The notes below the pieces were generated by a model. The model was not told the DNA's origin. It did not search any database and saw only the letters and a program-made list of their open reading frames with translations. Below, piece after piece: positions 1 through 7,698 of a stretch of 26,327 nt of DNA. The stretch spans positions 1 through 26,327 of the forward strand of contig CAXOVX010000054.1 of the NCBI GenBank assembly GCA_964213345.1, in the 5' to 3' direction. The translations under genes were made by a program, and so were the position numbers. How positions within the stretch are numbered: position 1 is the stretch's first letter; each line of letters begins with the position of its first letter. The stretch is from CAXOVX01 sp964213345 (lineage in GTDB: Bacteria; Pseudomonadota; Alphaproteobacteria; Rickettsiales; Midichloriaceae).

Positions 1-241
1 TAAAAACTCTTCTTTTGTCTCGAGAATCTACTTCTTTGTAAAGTGTTCTTTTTTTGAAAACAACCTTCATCCTTCGAAAGGCGCATATATGCTAGTTGCA
101 GTCATTCCAGCCATCGTACCTATTCCTTCCTGTGTCAAATTCGGATTTCCCACAATAATTTGCATCAAGATTAAAAAAGTATTAAGATCTTAATACTTAT
201 ATGATGTTTAATCATGCTCACAATCCTTTTTCATTTGACCA
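1..241 (-). mobile_element. IS630-family remnant, copy 1 (cut by window edge, internally deleted)
   Basis: Read on the minus strand, this stretch matches the IS630 copy at 16851-17740. Shared parts are the terminal TGGTCAAATG sequence at 232-241, the segment around GGAAATCCGAATTTGACAC, and the part encoding the linker before the DDE domain. Relative to that copy, the region coding the N-terminal helix-turn-helix is missing: the terminal 60-70 bases join directly to the GATGCAAATTAT segment near 170. A TA dinucleotide follows at 242-243, as expected for an IS630 target. The rest lies beyond position 1. It cannot encode an active transposase. Confidence 0.8.
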
Positions 242-317
242 TATGATGTCACTTGATTTAGCATCAATCTCAGAAATTTCTTCTCCTAAAAATTTATAAT
301 ACATTCTTTTAGTGATC

Positions 318-456
318 ATACGATCCAGTACAAAGCAAGTCACTCTTCTATTTATTCGTTATACAACATTTTTCAGATATAATCGCAATGGTGAGGGCAA
401 AGGAGTATAATAATCTACATGACTGAACCTTAATCCCACGGCGCAACAACGTGGGC
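318..456 (-). repeat. Dispersed repeat R, copy R1
   Basis: On the minus strand this reads ACGTTGTTGCGCCGTGG, then GGTTCAGTCATGTAG, CTCCTTTGCCCTCACC, a TTATATCTGAAAAATGTTGT block and an AACGAATAAA block. The same order of blocks recurs at 2322-2465 on the plus strand, where about 10 extra bases (CTTCCCAGAT) are inserted, and in part at 19872-19976 and 16790-16848. The ribB stop codon falls directly beside its right edge. No coding potential is shared between copies. The gap 244-457 contains nothing else that I can name. Confidence 0.8.
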
Positions 457-457
457 G

Positions 458-1111
458 TTATAAAGTGGAATTGATATAAGTACCTAATTTTACGGAAGAT
501 CTGATATACCCAACAAGGCTAGCAACAGTACCTATCTTGATGTTATGCCGTTTTGCAAAGGACATCAATTCTTTCCTACTAGCTGAAGCCCCTTCATTAT
601 TCAAAATTTCACAACCTACTGCTGCAGGGGTATATTTCGCAATTTTTGCAAGTCCTATTGCTGCTTCAGTGTGCCCTTGTCTTGCCAATAGCCCGCCATC
701 GTGGGCTATAATAGGGAATACATGCCCTGGTGTCTTTATATCATCTGCGGTAGTAGAGCTATCAATTGCAAGGTGAATAGTTTTTGCCCTATCAGTGGCT
801 GATATACCACTGCCAATATCATAGCGCGCATCTATGGAAACAGTAAAAGCACAATCATTATGCTCAACATGACGTTTCTGCTGTAACTCAAGTCTTAACC
901 TTTTAGCAATAGAAGCATCTATAGCGAGATAAATGAGTCCACGTGCGTGCTGTAGCATAAAATTTATAGCTGCTGCCGTAATAAAATCGGCCAAAATCAC
1001 GAGATCACCCTCATTCTCACGATTTTCATCATCAAGTAATATGACAAAATTCCCCTTTTTTACTTCTTCTATTACCACCCCTACAGGCTCAAATAAGTTC
1101 ATAATTACCAT
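458..1111 (-). CDS. ribB: 3,4-dihydroxy-2-butanone 4-phosphate synthase
   Basis: Converts ribulose 5-phosphate to 3,4-dihydroxy-2-butanone 4-phosphate plus formate, giving the four-carbon unit of riboflavin; cytosolic and Mg-dependent. The acidic metal and substrate motif DDENRENEGD lies at residues 27-36, and GHTEAAIGL with a following CEI lies in the C-terminal half, all in family order. At about 217 residues it is the stand-alone RibB length, with no fused GTP cyclohydrolase II (RibA) domain. Starts at 1111 and 1102 are both ATG; the second, giving MNLFEP, is equally plausible. It is transcribed away from the IS982 relic. The last codons abut repeat R1, so the C-terminal tail may have been altered by that insertion. 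Confidence 0.95.
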   Translation of the reverse strand: MVIMNLFEPVGVVIEEVKKGNFVILLDDENRENEGDLVILADFITAAAINFMLQHARGLIYLAIDASIAKRLRLELQQKRHVEHNDCAFTVSIDARYDIGSGISATDRAKTIHLAIDSSTTADDIKTPGHVFPIIAHDGGLLARQGHTEAAIGLAKIAKYTPAAVGCEILNNEGASASRKELMSFAKRHNIKIGTVASLVGYIRSSVKLGTYINSTL

Positions 1112-1176
1112 TTCTCAATAATTTCGACATTAGTAGGATAAAATTGTAACAAAATCTTCATAATATAATATACTAA

Positions 1177-2160
1177 ACCTGAACTATGGATAAGCTTACA
1201 GGATAATAGTGGTAGAGATAGTGGTTTTATAGTGTGATAATTGATATGATATCAAACAAGCCATAAGATTACAAAAGGCATTTTCTACGGATCTGAACGT
1301 AGAGTGCCATAGTCTTTGAAATCGCTTGAGTTTGCCGAAAATAGTCTCAACAATTGTGCGTTTATAGAGCAAAAACTTATCTTGTAGGAGTAATAATTTA
1401 TTTTTCATCTTCTTCTTAAGCCTCGTAATGAGCAACAAATCTTGATTCAATAGCTGTGTTGTTAATTCTTCTGAGACATATCCTTTATCGCCAAATAATT
1501 TTCCCCATAAGCCTTTTGCCATGGTCAAGACAGGCTTTCTGTCGTCAACATTACCAGGTGTAATTCTGATGGAAACAAATTCGCTTTTATCATTGAAAAT
1601 TGTGTGTAATTTCAGAACATAAAACCAACCGGTGCTTTTTCTACTTTTTGCAGCAATTCCACGAAAAATATTATGTCTACTGCCGCGTAGATCCTTACAT
1701 GTATCAAGTGGTGTAGAATCAATAAATTGGATACCAGAAACTTCTCCGGTAATGCATTGCAATAAGCAACATAATATAGGCAAAATACGCTACAATACGG
1801 CTACAAACCTATCATACAACAATAAATTTTTGAAATCTCTCCGGTGTTTTACATACACATAAAACAACTAAACTTACTCTCTTGGTAGCCTAATAGAGTA
1901 AGTTTAGTTATAGTCACTACCTCACTAAGGATCATATTGCACTTCCTACTCCTCTTGCCTTTCGTTGTCCTTGCCTTTTATAAATGTATTTCCAATCAAA
2001 TCATACATCCTTTGCAAAAATCATCAACATAACAATATATTCCTGTAAAATCTATTTCCATATGTTTCCTCTTTGTTACCCTTTATCGGCTTCTTTTAAC
2101 AGATATCATATCTCCATCTTATTGCATTATATTATCCATTCCTTAGCCCTTAGTTCGGGT
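1177..2160 (-). mobile_element. IS982-family element, complete ends but decayed
   Basis: Imperfect terminal inverted repeats bound the element: ACCTGAACTATGGATAAG reading in from 1177, and ACCCGAACTAAGGGCTAAG reading in from 2160 on the other strand. Both ends are flanked by TACTAA (1171-1176 and 2161-2166), which I read as the target duplication. The 984-base length fits IS982 elements, which are about 1 kb. The single internal gene is a pseudogene. The ends were found by eye by comparing the sequence just outside the transposase termini. Confidence 0.8.
1196..2062 (-). pseudogene. IS982-family transposase, interrupted
   Basis: The reading starts at an ATG at 2062 with MEIDFTGIYCYVDDFCKG, the typical N-terminus of IS982 transposases. 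It is stopped by TGA about 22 codons later and by TAA soon after. It continues as an MILSEVVTITKL segment and shifts frame near 1858. A KHRRDFKNLLLYDRFVAVL segment then meets TAG at 1790-1792. From 1783 the last 195 codons are open: IDSTPLDTC, STGWFYVLKLH, TPGNVDDRKPV, FGDKGY and RTIVETIF are the DDE-domain landmarks of this family. The full span of 289 codons equals the normal family length, so the gene was lost by point mutation and not by truncation. Confidence 0.85.
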
Positions 2161-2321
2161 TACTAAAAGCGTTTACAGTAAATAAAAATGGAAAGCATGC
2201 CATAGTAGCAGGCACTGTCTCAACTAGTTAGTTCCGTCAAGAATACTAGATGTGGATTAATTACAAAGGATTTCGGAACGTATTGGAAGCCATTATGAGT
2301 AGAGGATGTTCTTTTCTACAC

Positions 2322-2465
2322 CCGCGTTGTTGCGCTGTGGATTCGGGTTCAGTTATGTAGGTTGCTCTATACTTTTTGCCCGCCGTTGCGGTTATATCTA
2401 AAAAATGTTGTACAACGAATAAACTTCCCAGATATAGAAGAGTAGCTTGTTTTTCGCTGGATCAG
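2322..2465 (+). repeat. Dispersed repeat R, copy R2
   Basis: Plus-strand copy of the repeat at 318-456, inverted with respect to it. It begins CGCGTTGTTGCGCTGTGG, then GGTTCAGTTATGTAGG, a GCCCGCCGTTGCGG block, ATCTAAAAAATGTTGTACAA and AACGAATAAA, ending near GCTGGATC. It lies just beyond the 3' end of tsf. The remaining gap 2167-2321 has a short coding-like plus-strand stretch (2255-2320, reading NYKGFRNVLEAIMSRG) that I cannot assign and that is broken by stops upstream. Confidence 0.8.
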
Positions 2466-2502
2466 TAGGCTACCAGGAGAACAAGGTACTCCCCCCCTAC
2501 CC

Positions 2503-3426
2503 TTAAGTAGAACTCTGTAAATTGGACTTAACACTCCCTTTTATTTGCACTTTTTCACCCAAAGCAAACCTCACGAATTCTACAATCTTTACTGTATGCC
2601 CCACTTCCCTTCCTATATTTTCCAGTATCTGTCTTACCTTATTTTTGCTATCCAAAACAAAAGGTTGCTCCAATAACACAACCTCTTCGTAGAACTTACG
2701 TATTCTACCATCTATCATTTTCTCTATAAGCTCTGGGGATTTCCCGGATTTGCTGCATTGTTCTACGAAAATTTCTTTTTCTTTTTCTACAAGAGCTTTA
2801 TCTAGCTTTTCGATGGTTAATGCCTCTGGCTTTATAGCGGCTATATGCATTGCCAACTGCTTGCCCAAGCCCTGCAGAATATCTTGATCAGCTGTAGACT
2901 CTATAACCACCAGCACCCCTATCTTTCCAATATCATTGTCATTACCGACCATATTATGTGTATAGTTCGCAATAATACCTGAATTGGTAAGCTTAACATG
3001 AGTAATGCGATTTAAGTTTATATTTTCTCCCATAATCATAACATGTTGAGTAATGACGTCGCTAACTTTTTGTCCATTGAGCTCGCTATTCTTAAACTCT
3101 TCCGGACTTCCATTAAAATACTGTGCTGCCTCAGCTATATTGCCCGCTAATTCCACAAATTTTTCATTTTTTGCAACAAAATCTGTTTCAGCATTAAGTT
3201 CTACGATTACTGCTTGTGTACCGTTATTACGTATCACTATCACTCCCTCAGCAGTTGTTCGTCCTGCTTTTTGTCCCACGTTGTTCAGCCCATGTTTCCT
3301 TAGCCATGCCACGCTAGCTTCTACATCCCCATTACAAGCGGCCAGAGCCCTCTTGCAGTCCATTATTCCGACTCCGGTTATATCGCGTAATTCCTTCACT
3401 GTATTTGCATTAATATTCGCTTGCAT
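2503..3426 (-). CDS. tsf: Translation elongation factor Ts
   Basis: Guanine nucleotide exchange factor that regenerates EF-Tu-GTP. The N-terminal UBA-like domain carries TGVGIMDCKRAL and a downstream DVEASVAWLRKHGL. The core has AETDFVAKNEKF, the EF-Tu contact motif. The length of 307 residues is normal. An upstream in-frame ATG exists at 3438, but the ATG at 3426 is preceded at ideal spacing by GGAG and gives the usual MQANINANTVKELR start, so I use it. It follows rpsB by a short gap in the standard rpsB-tsf operon. The usual alphaproteobacterial next gene, pyrH, is absent; repeat R2 lies there instead. Confidence 0.97.
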   Translation of the reverse strand: MQANINANTVKELRDITGVGIMDCKRALAACNGDVEASVAWLRKHGLNNVGQKAGRTTAEGVIVIRNNGTQAVIVELNAETDFVAKNEKFVELAGNIAEAAQYFNGSPEEFKNSELNGQKVSDVITQHVMIMGENINLNRITHVKLTNSGIIANYTHNMVGNDNDIGKIGVLVVIESTADQDILQGLGKQLAMHIAAIKPEALTIEKLDKALVEKEKEIFVEQCSKSGKSPELIEKMIDGRIRKFYEEVVLLEQPFVLDSKNKVRQILENIGREVGHTVKIVEFVRFALGEKVQIKGSVKSNLQSST

Positions 3427-3469
3427 TGCACACTCCATTTTCTCACTACAAATTGATTTATTCTATACA

Positions 3470-4330
3470 TTACTCTCTTGGACTTCCTTCATCTTTTTCT
3501 TCTTCTGATTGTATTGCACATTCAGCTACTCTTGTAGAGTGCATATTATGCATTTTTCCCTTAGCCCTTCTAGGTATAAACCCAGTTTTGTGCAATTCTT
3601 GTACTGCTCCCATATCTACTCCAGAATGCTGTAAACTTTCTTGTATACCGACCAATACCGCATCTGCAGCTAATTTACAGTATAGCTCTATGCTCCTACG
3701 CGCATCGTCATTACCTGGAATGACGTAATCTATTCCTTTAGTAGGATCACAGTTAGTATCAACTATTGCACATACTGAAATACCCAATTTCCTTGCTTCC
3801 TCAACAGCAGTGCTACTTGCGTTAGTTCCAATTACAAACACCATATCTGGCACTCCACCCATATTGTAGATACCGCCTAAAACGTTTTCCAGTTTATCGC
3901 ATTTACGTTTCAAAAACAACCTTTCCTTTTTTATTAGTGGATTTTTCTCATCATTTAGGACAGCCTTATATTCTTTTAACTTTTTCAATGACGCAGATAT
4001 AGTGACCCAGTTGGTTAATGTACCACCCAACCATCGATAATTGGTGTAATACTGCCCACACCTTTGAGCACTCTCTGCAACCACATCTCGTACATGCTTT
4101 TTTGTACAAACAAAAAGAATTCTGCCATTTTGTGAAGCAACTGCCCTTAATGCATTCAGGGCCTTCTCTAATGCAATGACTGTTTGTTGTAAATCTATGA
4201 TATGTACACCGTTCTGAATACCATATACATACTTTTCCATTTGTGGATTCCACAAATCCTTCCTATGCCCATAGTGTACACCAGCTTCGAATAGTTGCTG
4301 CATAGTGTAATAGCGTTGATAAAACTGCAT
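3470..4330 (-). CDS. rpsB: 30S ribosomal protein S2
   Basis: Small-subunit ribosomal protein needed for S1 binding and 30S assembly. The N-terminal LFEAGVHYGHRKDLWNPQM and the NGVHIIDLQQT block, then GGTLTNWVTI, PDMVFVIGTN and DTNCDPTKGIDYVIPGNDDA, are all signature S2 segments in order. At 286 residues it is within the family range, with a charged C-terminal tail. The ATG at 4330 has an AGGAG sequence about ten bases upstream. It is the first gene of the rpsB-tsf operon. The 263 bases between it and the terminator-like hairpin and atpI must hold the promoter, though no convincing -35/-10 pair stands out. Confidence 0.97.
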   Translation of the reverse strand: MQFYQRYYTMQQLFEAGVHYGHRKDLWNPQMEKYVYGIQNGVHIIDLQQTVIALEKALNALRAVASQNGRILFVCTKKHVRDVVAESAQRCGQYYTNYRWLGGTLTNWVTISASLKKLKEYKAVLNDEKNPLIKKERLFLKRKCDKLENVLGGIYNMGGVPDMVFVIGTNASSTAVEEARKLGISVCAIVDTNCDPTKGIDYVIPGNDDARRSIELYCKLAADAVLVGIQESLQHSGVDMGAVQELHKTGFIPRRAKGKMHNMHSTRVAECAIQSEEEKDEGSPRE

Positions 4331-4532
4331 ATCTATAATACTCCTATTTTATTTTGGTTAATCCTCTATAAGCTGCGACTACCTTATACTCTACTTTATA
4401 TCAACCGTCGTAGGTAGCACCAAAAACAATGCCTATATGCGTTTTTTTATGCACATTCATACGATTGGGCACAACAATATACAATGCTCTATATAGCAAA
4501 ATTTATATGAATGCAATATTGTGGAGTATCAA

Positions 4533-4555
4533 ATTCTTAGAACAAAACTAAGAAT
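4533..4555 (-). terminator. Hairpin downstream of atpI
   Basis: ATTCTTAG and CTAAGAAT form a perfect 8-base-pair stem around a 7-base loop, about 40 bases after the atpI stop in the direction of transcription. There is only a weak T-rich tail (TTTGAT). It probably ends the recR-atpI transcript before the rpsB promoter region. Confidence 0.5.
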
Positions 4556-4593
4556 CCTATATAAAGAGGGAAGTATAGGTGAATTTCACTAGA

Positions 4594-4911
4594 CTAACCT
4601 AATTTAGGATTATTAGAAGCTTTTGTTATATCCTTATAGATATTATACAAGCCGCCTGCGCTCCCAAAAATTGACATAATAACGATAAAAACTGGAGTAG
4701 TCTTACAATATTTATCTATCATGTAACCTATGAATATTCCCACACCCAACCCAGAACACAGATCTGCAATTACTCTTGTCACTGAAAGATAAGGAGTAGA
4801 AGGCCTAACATTCACGCGGTGATGTTCGCTGTACTTTTCTCTTAATACCTGAATTCTTGATGATACGCTATTTTCCTTTTTTAAATTTTTCAAAATTTTC
4901 TTGTGCTCCAA
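4594..4911 (-). CDS. atpI: AtpZ/AtpI-family F1F0 ATP synthase assembly protein
   Basis: Small membrane protein of the family encoded before alphaproteobacterial F0 genes, thought to help assemble the c-ring or import Mg/Ca. The N-terminal half is basic and cytosolic. Two membrane helices follow, roughly residues 44-65 and 72-92, the first containing GLGVGIFIGYMIDKY and the second FIVIMSIFGSAGG, matching the family's GxxxG-rich pattern. At 105 residues it is the normal size. The start appears to be TTG at 4911: a stop lies two codons upstream in frame and no ATG is suitably placed. It sits 11 bases after recR, presumably co-transcribed, and is not next to atpB here, so the F0 genes must be elsewhere. 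Confidence 0.8.
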   Translation of the reverse strand: MEHKKILKNLKKENSVSSRIQVLREKYSEHHRVNVRPSTPYLSVTRVIADLCSGLGVGIFIGYMIDKYCKTTPVFIVIMSIFGSAGGLYNIYKDITKASNNPKLG

Positions 4912-4922
4912 TTATTAATTAA

Positions 4923-5522
4923 TTACAAATTTTGTCGTAATTTCAGTGCTATACTTAGCGTTCCTTCGTCCATATATTCTAATTCGGCCCCAATTGGGAT
5001 ACCGAAAGCTAAACGAGAGACTTTGATGTCGTATTTTGATAATGCATCTGCTATATAGTAAGCGGTAGTTTGTCCATCTAAAGTTGCACTAATCGCTATA
5101 ATTATCTCCTTAACTTCATCATGTATGATACGATTTTCTAACTTTGCTAACTGTAAATTTTCTGGCGTCATCCCTTCTAAGGCAGATAACAGCCCACCCA
5201 ATACATAATAATTCCCCTTAAAAGCCAAACTACGCTCCATCGCCCATAACTCACCTATATTCTCCACTATACATATGATACTTTTATCTCTTCTCTCGTT
5301 GCGACATATATGGCATGGTGTTTGAATGTCTATATTGTTGCACTTTTCACATTTAGTTACTGTACTTTCTACCTCACATAATGCATTAATAATCTTTCTC
5401 ATTGTATCTTTATGGTGTAGTAGATACAACATCGTACGTCTAGCTGAGCGAGGCCCTAGTCCCGGTAATTTTGCCATCAGATCAATAATGGTTTGTAACG
5501 TACCTGGTATTCTATTTGTCAT
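4923..5522 (-). CDS. recR: Recombination mediator protein RecR
   Basis: Works with RecO (and RecF) to load RecA on gapped DNA. The helix-hairpin-helix segment LPGLGPRSARR lies near the N-terminus. A four-cysteine zinc finger (CEKC ... CHIC) follows, and a Toprim domain begins at IICIVEN and includes GGLLSALEGMTPENL. The start at 5522 (MTNRIPG) gives 199 residues, the family norm. An ATG at 5585 in frame would add a Lys-rich 21-residue extension and has no better ribosome binding site. Its usual partner ybaB (nucleoid-associated protein) is not upstream. Instead a secA fragment and an R-like sequence sit there, so the local order has been rearranged. Confidence 0.95.
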   Translation of the reverse strand: MTNRIPGTLQTIIDLMAKLPGLGPRSARRTMLYLLHHKDTMRKIINALCEVESTVTKCEKCNNIDIQTPCHICRNERRDKSIICIVENIGELWAMERSLAFKGNYYVLGGLLSALEGMTPENLQLAKLENRIIHDEVKEIIIAISATLDGQTTAYYIADALSKYDIKVSRLAFGIPIGAELEYMDEGTLSIALKLRQNL

Positions 5523-5631
5523 TTTTTGTTTTATTTTTTTCCTAGAACCACCAATGATATCACCATTTTTTGGTAGTTCCATCATTATAAAGTCAACAAA
5601 CTGTTGTGTTGTTATACTAACTCTCCCTCTT

Positions 5632-5680
5632 AATGCTCACGTTGTCGCGCTGCAAGATTCAGGCTCTGAGTCATCTATCT
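5632..5680 (+). repeat. Possible partial repeat R, copy R3
   Basis: CACGTTGTCGCGCTGCAAGA followed by TTCAGGCTCTGAGTCAT aligns with the first 40 or so bases of R1, R2 and R4, with several mismatches. The later blocks of R are absent. Part of the match overlaps the secA fragment on the other strand, so the right boundary is uncertain. Confidence 0.45.
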
Positions 5681-5759
5681 GCCCCACAGTTAGCTTGAGC
5701 TTTTTTATAAAACGCTCACTGTCAGACTCAAATAATTTTTTGATAAAGTGTACTAGCAT
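5637..5759 (-). pseudogene. secA: 5' fragment of secA (preprotein translocase ATPase)
   Basis: An ATG at 5759 with a good upstream AAGGA opens a 40-codon frame beginning MLVHFIKKLFESDSERF, then IKKLKLTVGQIDDSEPE. This matches the first 35 or so residues of SecA proteins, where a short helix ending in (S/N)(D/E)R is followed by LxxIVxKINxLEPE. After SEPE the similarity stops, the sequence runs into the R3-like repeat, and a TGA ends the frame. The real protein has about 900 residues, so this is a stub. Upstream, at about 5765-5815, minus-strand codons reading GLIKEGLYIPQDIIQH may be the tail of a former neighbour. An intact secA is presumably elsewhere, since the gene is essential. Confidence 0.7.
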
Positions 5760-5927
5760 TTTTCCTTAGTGTTGAATTATATCTTGGGGAATGTACAATC
5801 CTTCCTTAATTAACCCCGCCGTATTTCAGCAAGGTGGCACCACAAATTCTCATATTATTGTTGTTGGCTTAGCGAACTTCAAGCCCAGTGTAATCTATAC
5901 GCGTCTTTTTTTAAATAGCAAATTTTA

Positions 5928-6167
5928 ATGTGCGGAGTGGTGAATATTGCGCAAAAAAACAAGCTGAAAGTGCGACGACGAACAATATTGCGCAGAGAGC
6001 ATGAACTCATCACAAAAACATGCGATAAATGCGTGGCAGAACAAGGATATAGTTGCGAAAACAATCTATTGTCGACTTGTAGAAACAGGGATAGCATGAA
6101 AGCGTTAATAAGTCTACATATTTATTACTATTTTTTAAAATTACACGATATGTTGGTATTTTTTTAG
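5928..6167 (+). CDS. Small hypothetical ORF, doubtful
   Basis: A 79-codon frame with a basic N-terminal part, four cysteines between about residues 32 and 51, and a hydrophobic aromatic C-terminus. I do not recognise it. It ends 15 bases before the next gene's ATG. Two 11-base direct repeats (AATATTGCGCA at 5943 and 5984) lie inside it. Composition and lack of a ribosome binding site make it as likely to be leader sequence as a gene. Confidence 0.25.
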   Translation: MCGVVNIAQKNKLKVRRRTILRREHELITKTCDKCVAEQGYSCENNLLSTCRNRDSMKALISLHIYYYFLKLHDMLVFF

Positions 6168-6182
6168 CAAAGAGGTAATAGA

Positions 6183-6886
6183 ATGGCTATGGATGGGAAT
6201 GCGGTACTGAACACTCTTCTAGAGGGTGTAGCTACGTGTTTGCTGAGAAAGCAAACGTTTCTGTTGAAAGAACATACAGAAGGGAAAAAGGCTGTTGCCG
6301 CCTTGATAGTAGAAGGGATGCTTTTTGACTTAGACAGGAAGTTAGGTATAGAGTTTGCTCCTACCGCAATACAACTACAATTTTTAGTAGATAGTGTAGT
6401 TATGGTTGGCGCAACATTAGCACGAGAAATAAAGAAAGCCCCTAATGTACAAGCAGAACTGGAGAAAGTTGAACAAAATATCAGTGACCTTGAACGCAAA
6501 TGTATGGCATATGACACAGAAAAAACACTCTTCGAACAGAAGGGAGGCTAACGCAGGAAAAAGAAAAAGAATTAAACGATCAAAAATTCTGGTGTAAAGA
6601 TAAAATAGCAGGAGTGTTGATGAAAATAATGGACAACGAAACCTTAGGCTCTGCTTACGCTCAAAGCAGTCCTAATAAATTCTTAGAAAAAATTTATGAT
6701 AAGCAGAACAATAGCGGCAGATCTTTTGGAGCAATGATCAAAGAATGTATAAAATCTTTTGTTGCGGCTATGGTAAAGATTTTCAGTAAAGGCAAGGATA
6801 AAGATGCCATGGAAGTTTTGACTTCAGCTCTAAGAGAAGTAGTGCCTGACATACTAGACAAAGGGAATATACGTGTACAAAAATAG
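6183..6886 (+). pseudogene. Unknown helical protein, split by a frameshift
   Basis: The first part (6183-6551, 122 residues) starts at an ATG with AGAGG upstream and is strongly helical. It ends in a charged, coiled-coil-like stretch, KVEQNISDLERKCMAYD, and stops at TAA 6549-6551. The minus-one frame is open across this point and reads RLTQEKEKELNDQKFWCKDK straight on into 6614-6886, which ends NIRVQK. Losing one base in the G-rich AGGGAGG at 6541-6547 would explain the break; the joined product would be about 235 residues. No signal peptide or membrane helix is visible. I do not recognise the family. It could be a true pseudogene, a sequencing error or recoding. The A-run at 6520-6525 is out of phase for a classical minus-one slippery site. 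Confidence 0.55.
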
Positions 6887-6917
6887 AAAGCAGGGTTAGC
6901 TCTGGGTGTTTTGTGAC

Positions 6918-6977
6918 ATGGCGCAATTGCAAGGAAGGTTGTAAAACGTTGAAAATTTTATCTTGCAACAGCGCCAT
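6918..6977. terminator. Long inverted repeat between convergent genes
   Basis: ATGGCGCAATTGCAAG at 6918-6933 and its near complement at 6962-6977 pair at 14 of 16 positions around a 28-base loop. It lies exactly between the plus-strand gene ending at 6886 and tmk ending at 6984, so it most likely serves as a terminator for both. It lacks a clean U-tract on either side and could also be a small palindromic element. Confidence 0.5.
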
Positions 6978-6983
6978 AAGAGT

Positions 6984-7607
6984 TTATTTGCAAACTGCTA
7001 TAATATTAGCTTCTTTACATACTTTTATCACTTGAGATGCAACTTCCTCTACACTTTTGTTGGCATCTACTATTTTTATGCGCTCTGGATATAATTTAGC
7101 TACGTGTAAAAACCCTTCCTTTACCTGATTGTGAAATTCAATATTTTTGTGATCATAGAAATTAGTATGTGCACTGCTTTTGTTTATCCTATTTTTTATG
7201 GTAGCAAGAGTAATATCAAGCAAAATTGTGATATCTGGCTGTAAACAATTTGTAGATATGTCATTTAAATGCTGCACTAAAAGCATATCCAGCCCTTTTG
7301 CATACCCTTGATATGCTAGTGATGAGTCTGTGAATCTGTCACTAATAACATAATATCCCTCTTTTAGCCATGCATTTATTTGTAGTACATGATCTCTTCT
7401 GGCTGCGCTAAATAACAGCAATTCTGTTAAACTATCTGCTACTTCGTGTGTCAGCAATATCGAGCGTATTTGATTAGCAAGGCGGCTACCACCAGGCTCT
7501 TTGGTCAATACTGTCCTATAGCCTAATGACTCCATGTATTCGCTTAAAATACGAGTTTGTGTTGACTTCCCGCTTGCTTCGCAACCTTCAAAAGTGATAA
7601 ACTTCAT
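6984..7607 (-). CDS. tmk: Thymidylate kinase
   Basis: Phosphorylates dTMP to dTDP with ATP. The P-loop GCEASGKST lies at residues 8-16; the usual family form is GxEGxGKST, so Cys replaces the more common second residue. EPGGSRLANQIR is the dTMP-binding segment. DRFTDSSLAYQG is the DR(Y/F)xxSxxAYQG motif, and an ILLDI strand follows. The length of 207 residues is normal. It begins at an ATG 91 bases after the xseA stop on the same strand, and probably shares its transcript. Confidence 0.95.
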   Translation of the reverse strand: MKFITFEGCEASGKSTQTRILSEYMESLGYRTVLTKEPGGSRLANQIRSILLTHEVADSLTELLLFSAARRDHVLQINAWLKEGYYVISDRFTDSSLAYQGYAKGLDMLLVQHLNDISTNCLQPDITILLDITLATIKNRINKSSAHTNFYDHKNIEFHNQVKEGFLHVAKLYPERIKIVDANKSVEEVASQVIKVCKEANIIAVCK

Positions 7608-7698
7608 ATTGTTTACTTCAGTTTGCCTAAAATAGAAATTTCAGAAAATACAACTCGAAACTCAAACATTCTACATCGGTTTGGAAAGAAGCTAGATA

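Noticed and set aside
241..319. A minus-strand frame from ATG 319 that runs into the IS630 end and could be a gene disrupted by it.
   Set aside because: Only 26 codons, no recognisable similarity, and it overlaps the edge of repeat R1.
1866..1909. Perfect 15-base inverted repeat (AACTAAACTTACTCT and its complement, 14-base loop) that looks like a strong terminator or IS end.
   Set aside because: It falls inside the decayed IS982 transposase reading (the segment encoding ITKLTLLGYQESKFS), well inside the element's real ends, and has no T-run. Probably coincidental.
1984..2166. A 60-codon plus-strand frame in the gap after ribB.
   Set aside because: It is antisense to the N-terminal part and right end of the IS982 relic and has no ribosome binding site.
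5820..5850. GCAAGGTGGCACCAC resembles the T-box riboswitch core GGTGGNACC.
   Set aside because: T-boxes are not expected in alphaproteobacteria, no specifier stem or downstream aminoacyl-tRNA gene is present, and the nearest gene on that strand is doubtful.
6520..6526. AAAAAAC, a classical minus-one slippery heptamer, just before the frame break of the 6183 gene.
   Set aside because: It is out of phase with the zero frame (codons read GAA AAA ACA), so it cannot work as the standard A-AAA-AAC slip site.
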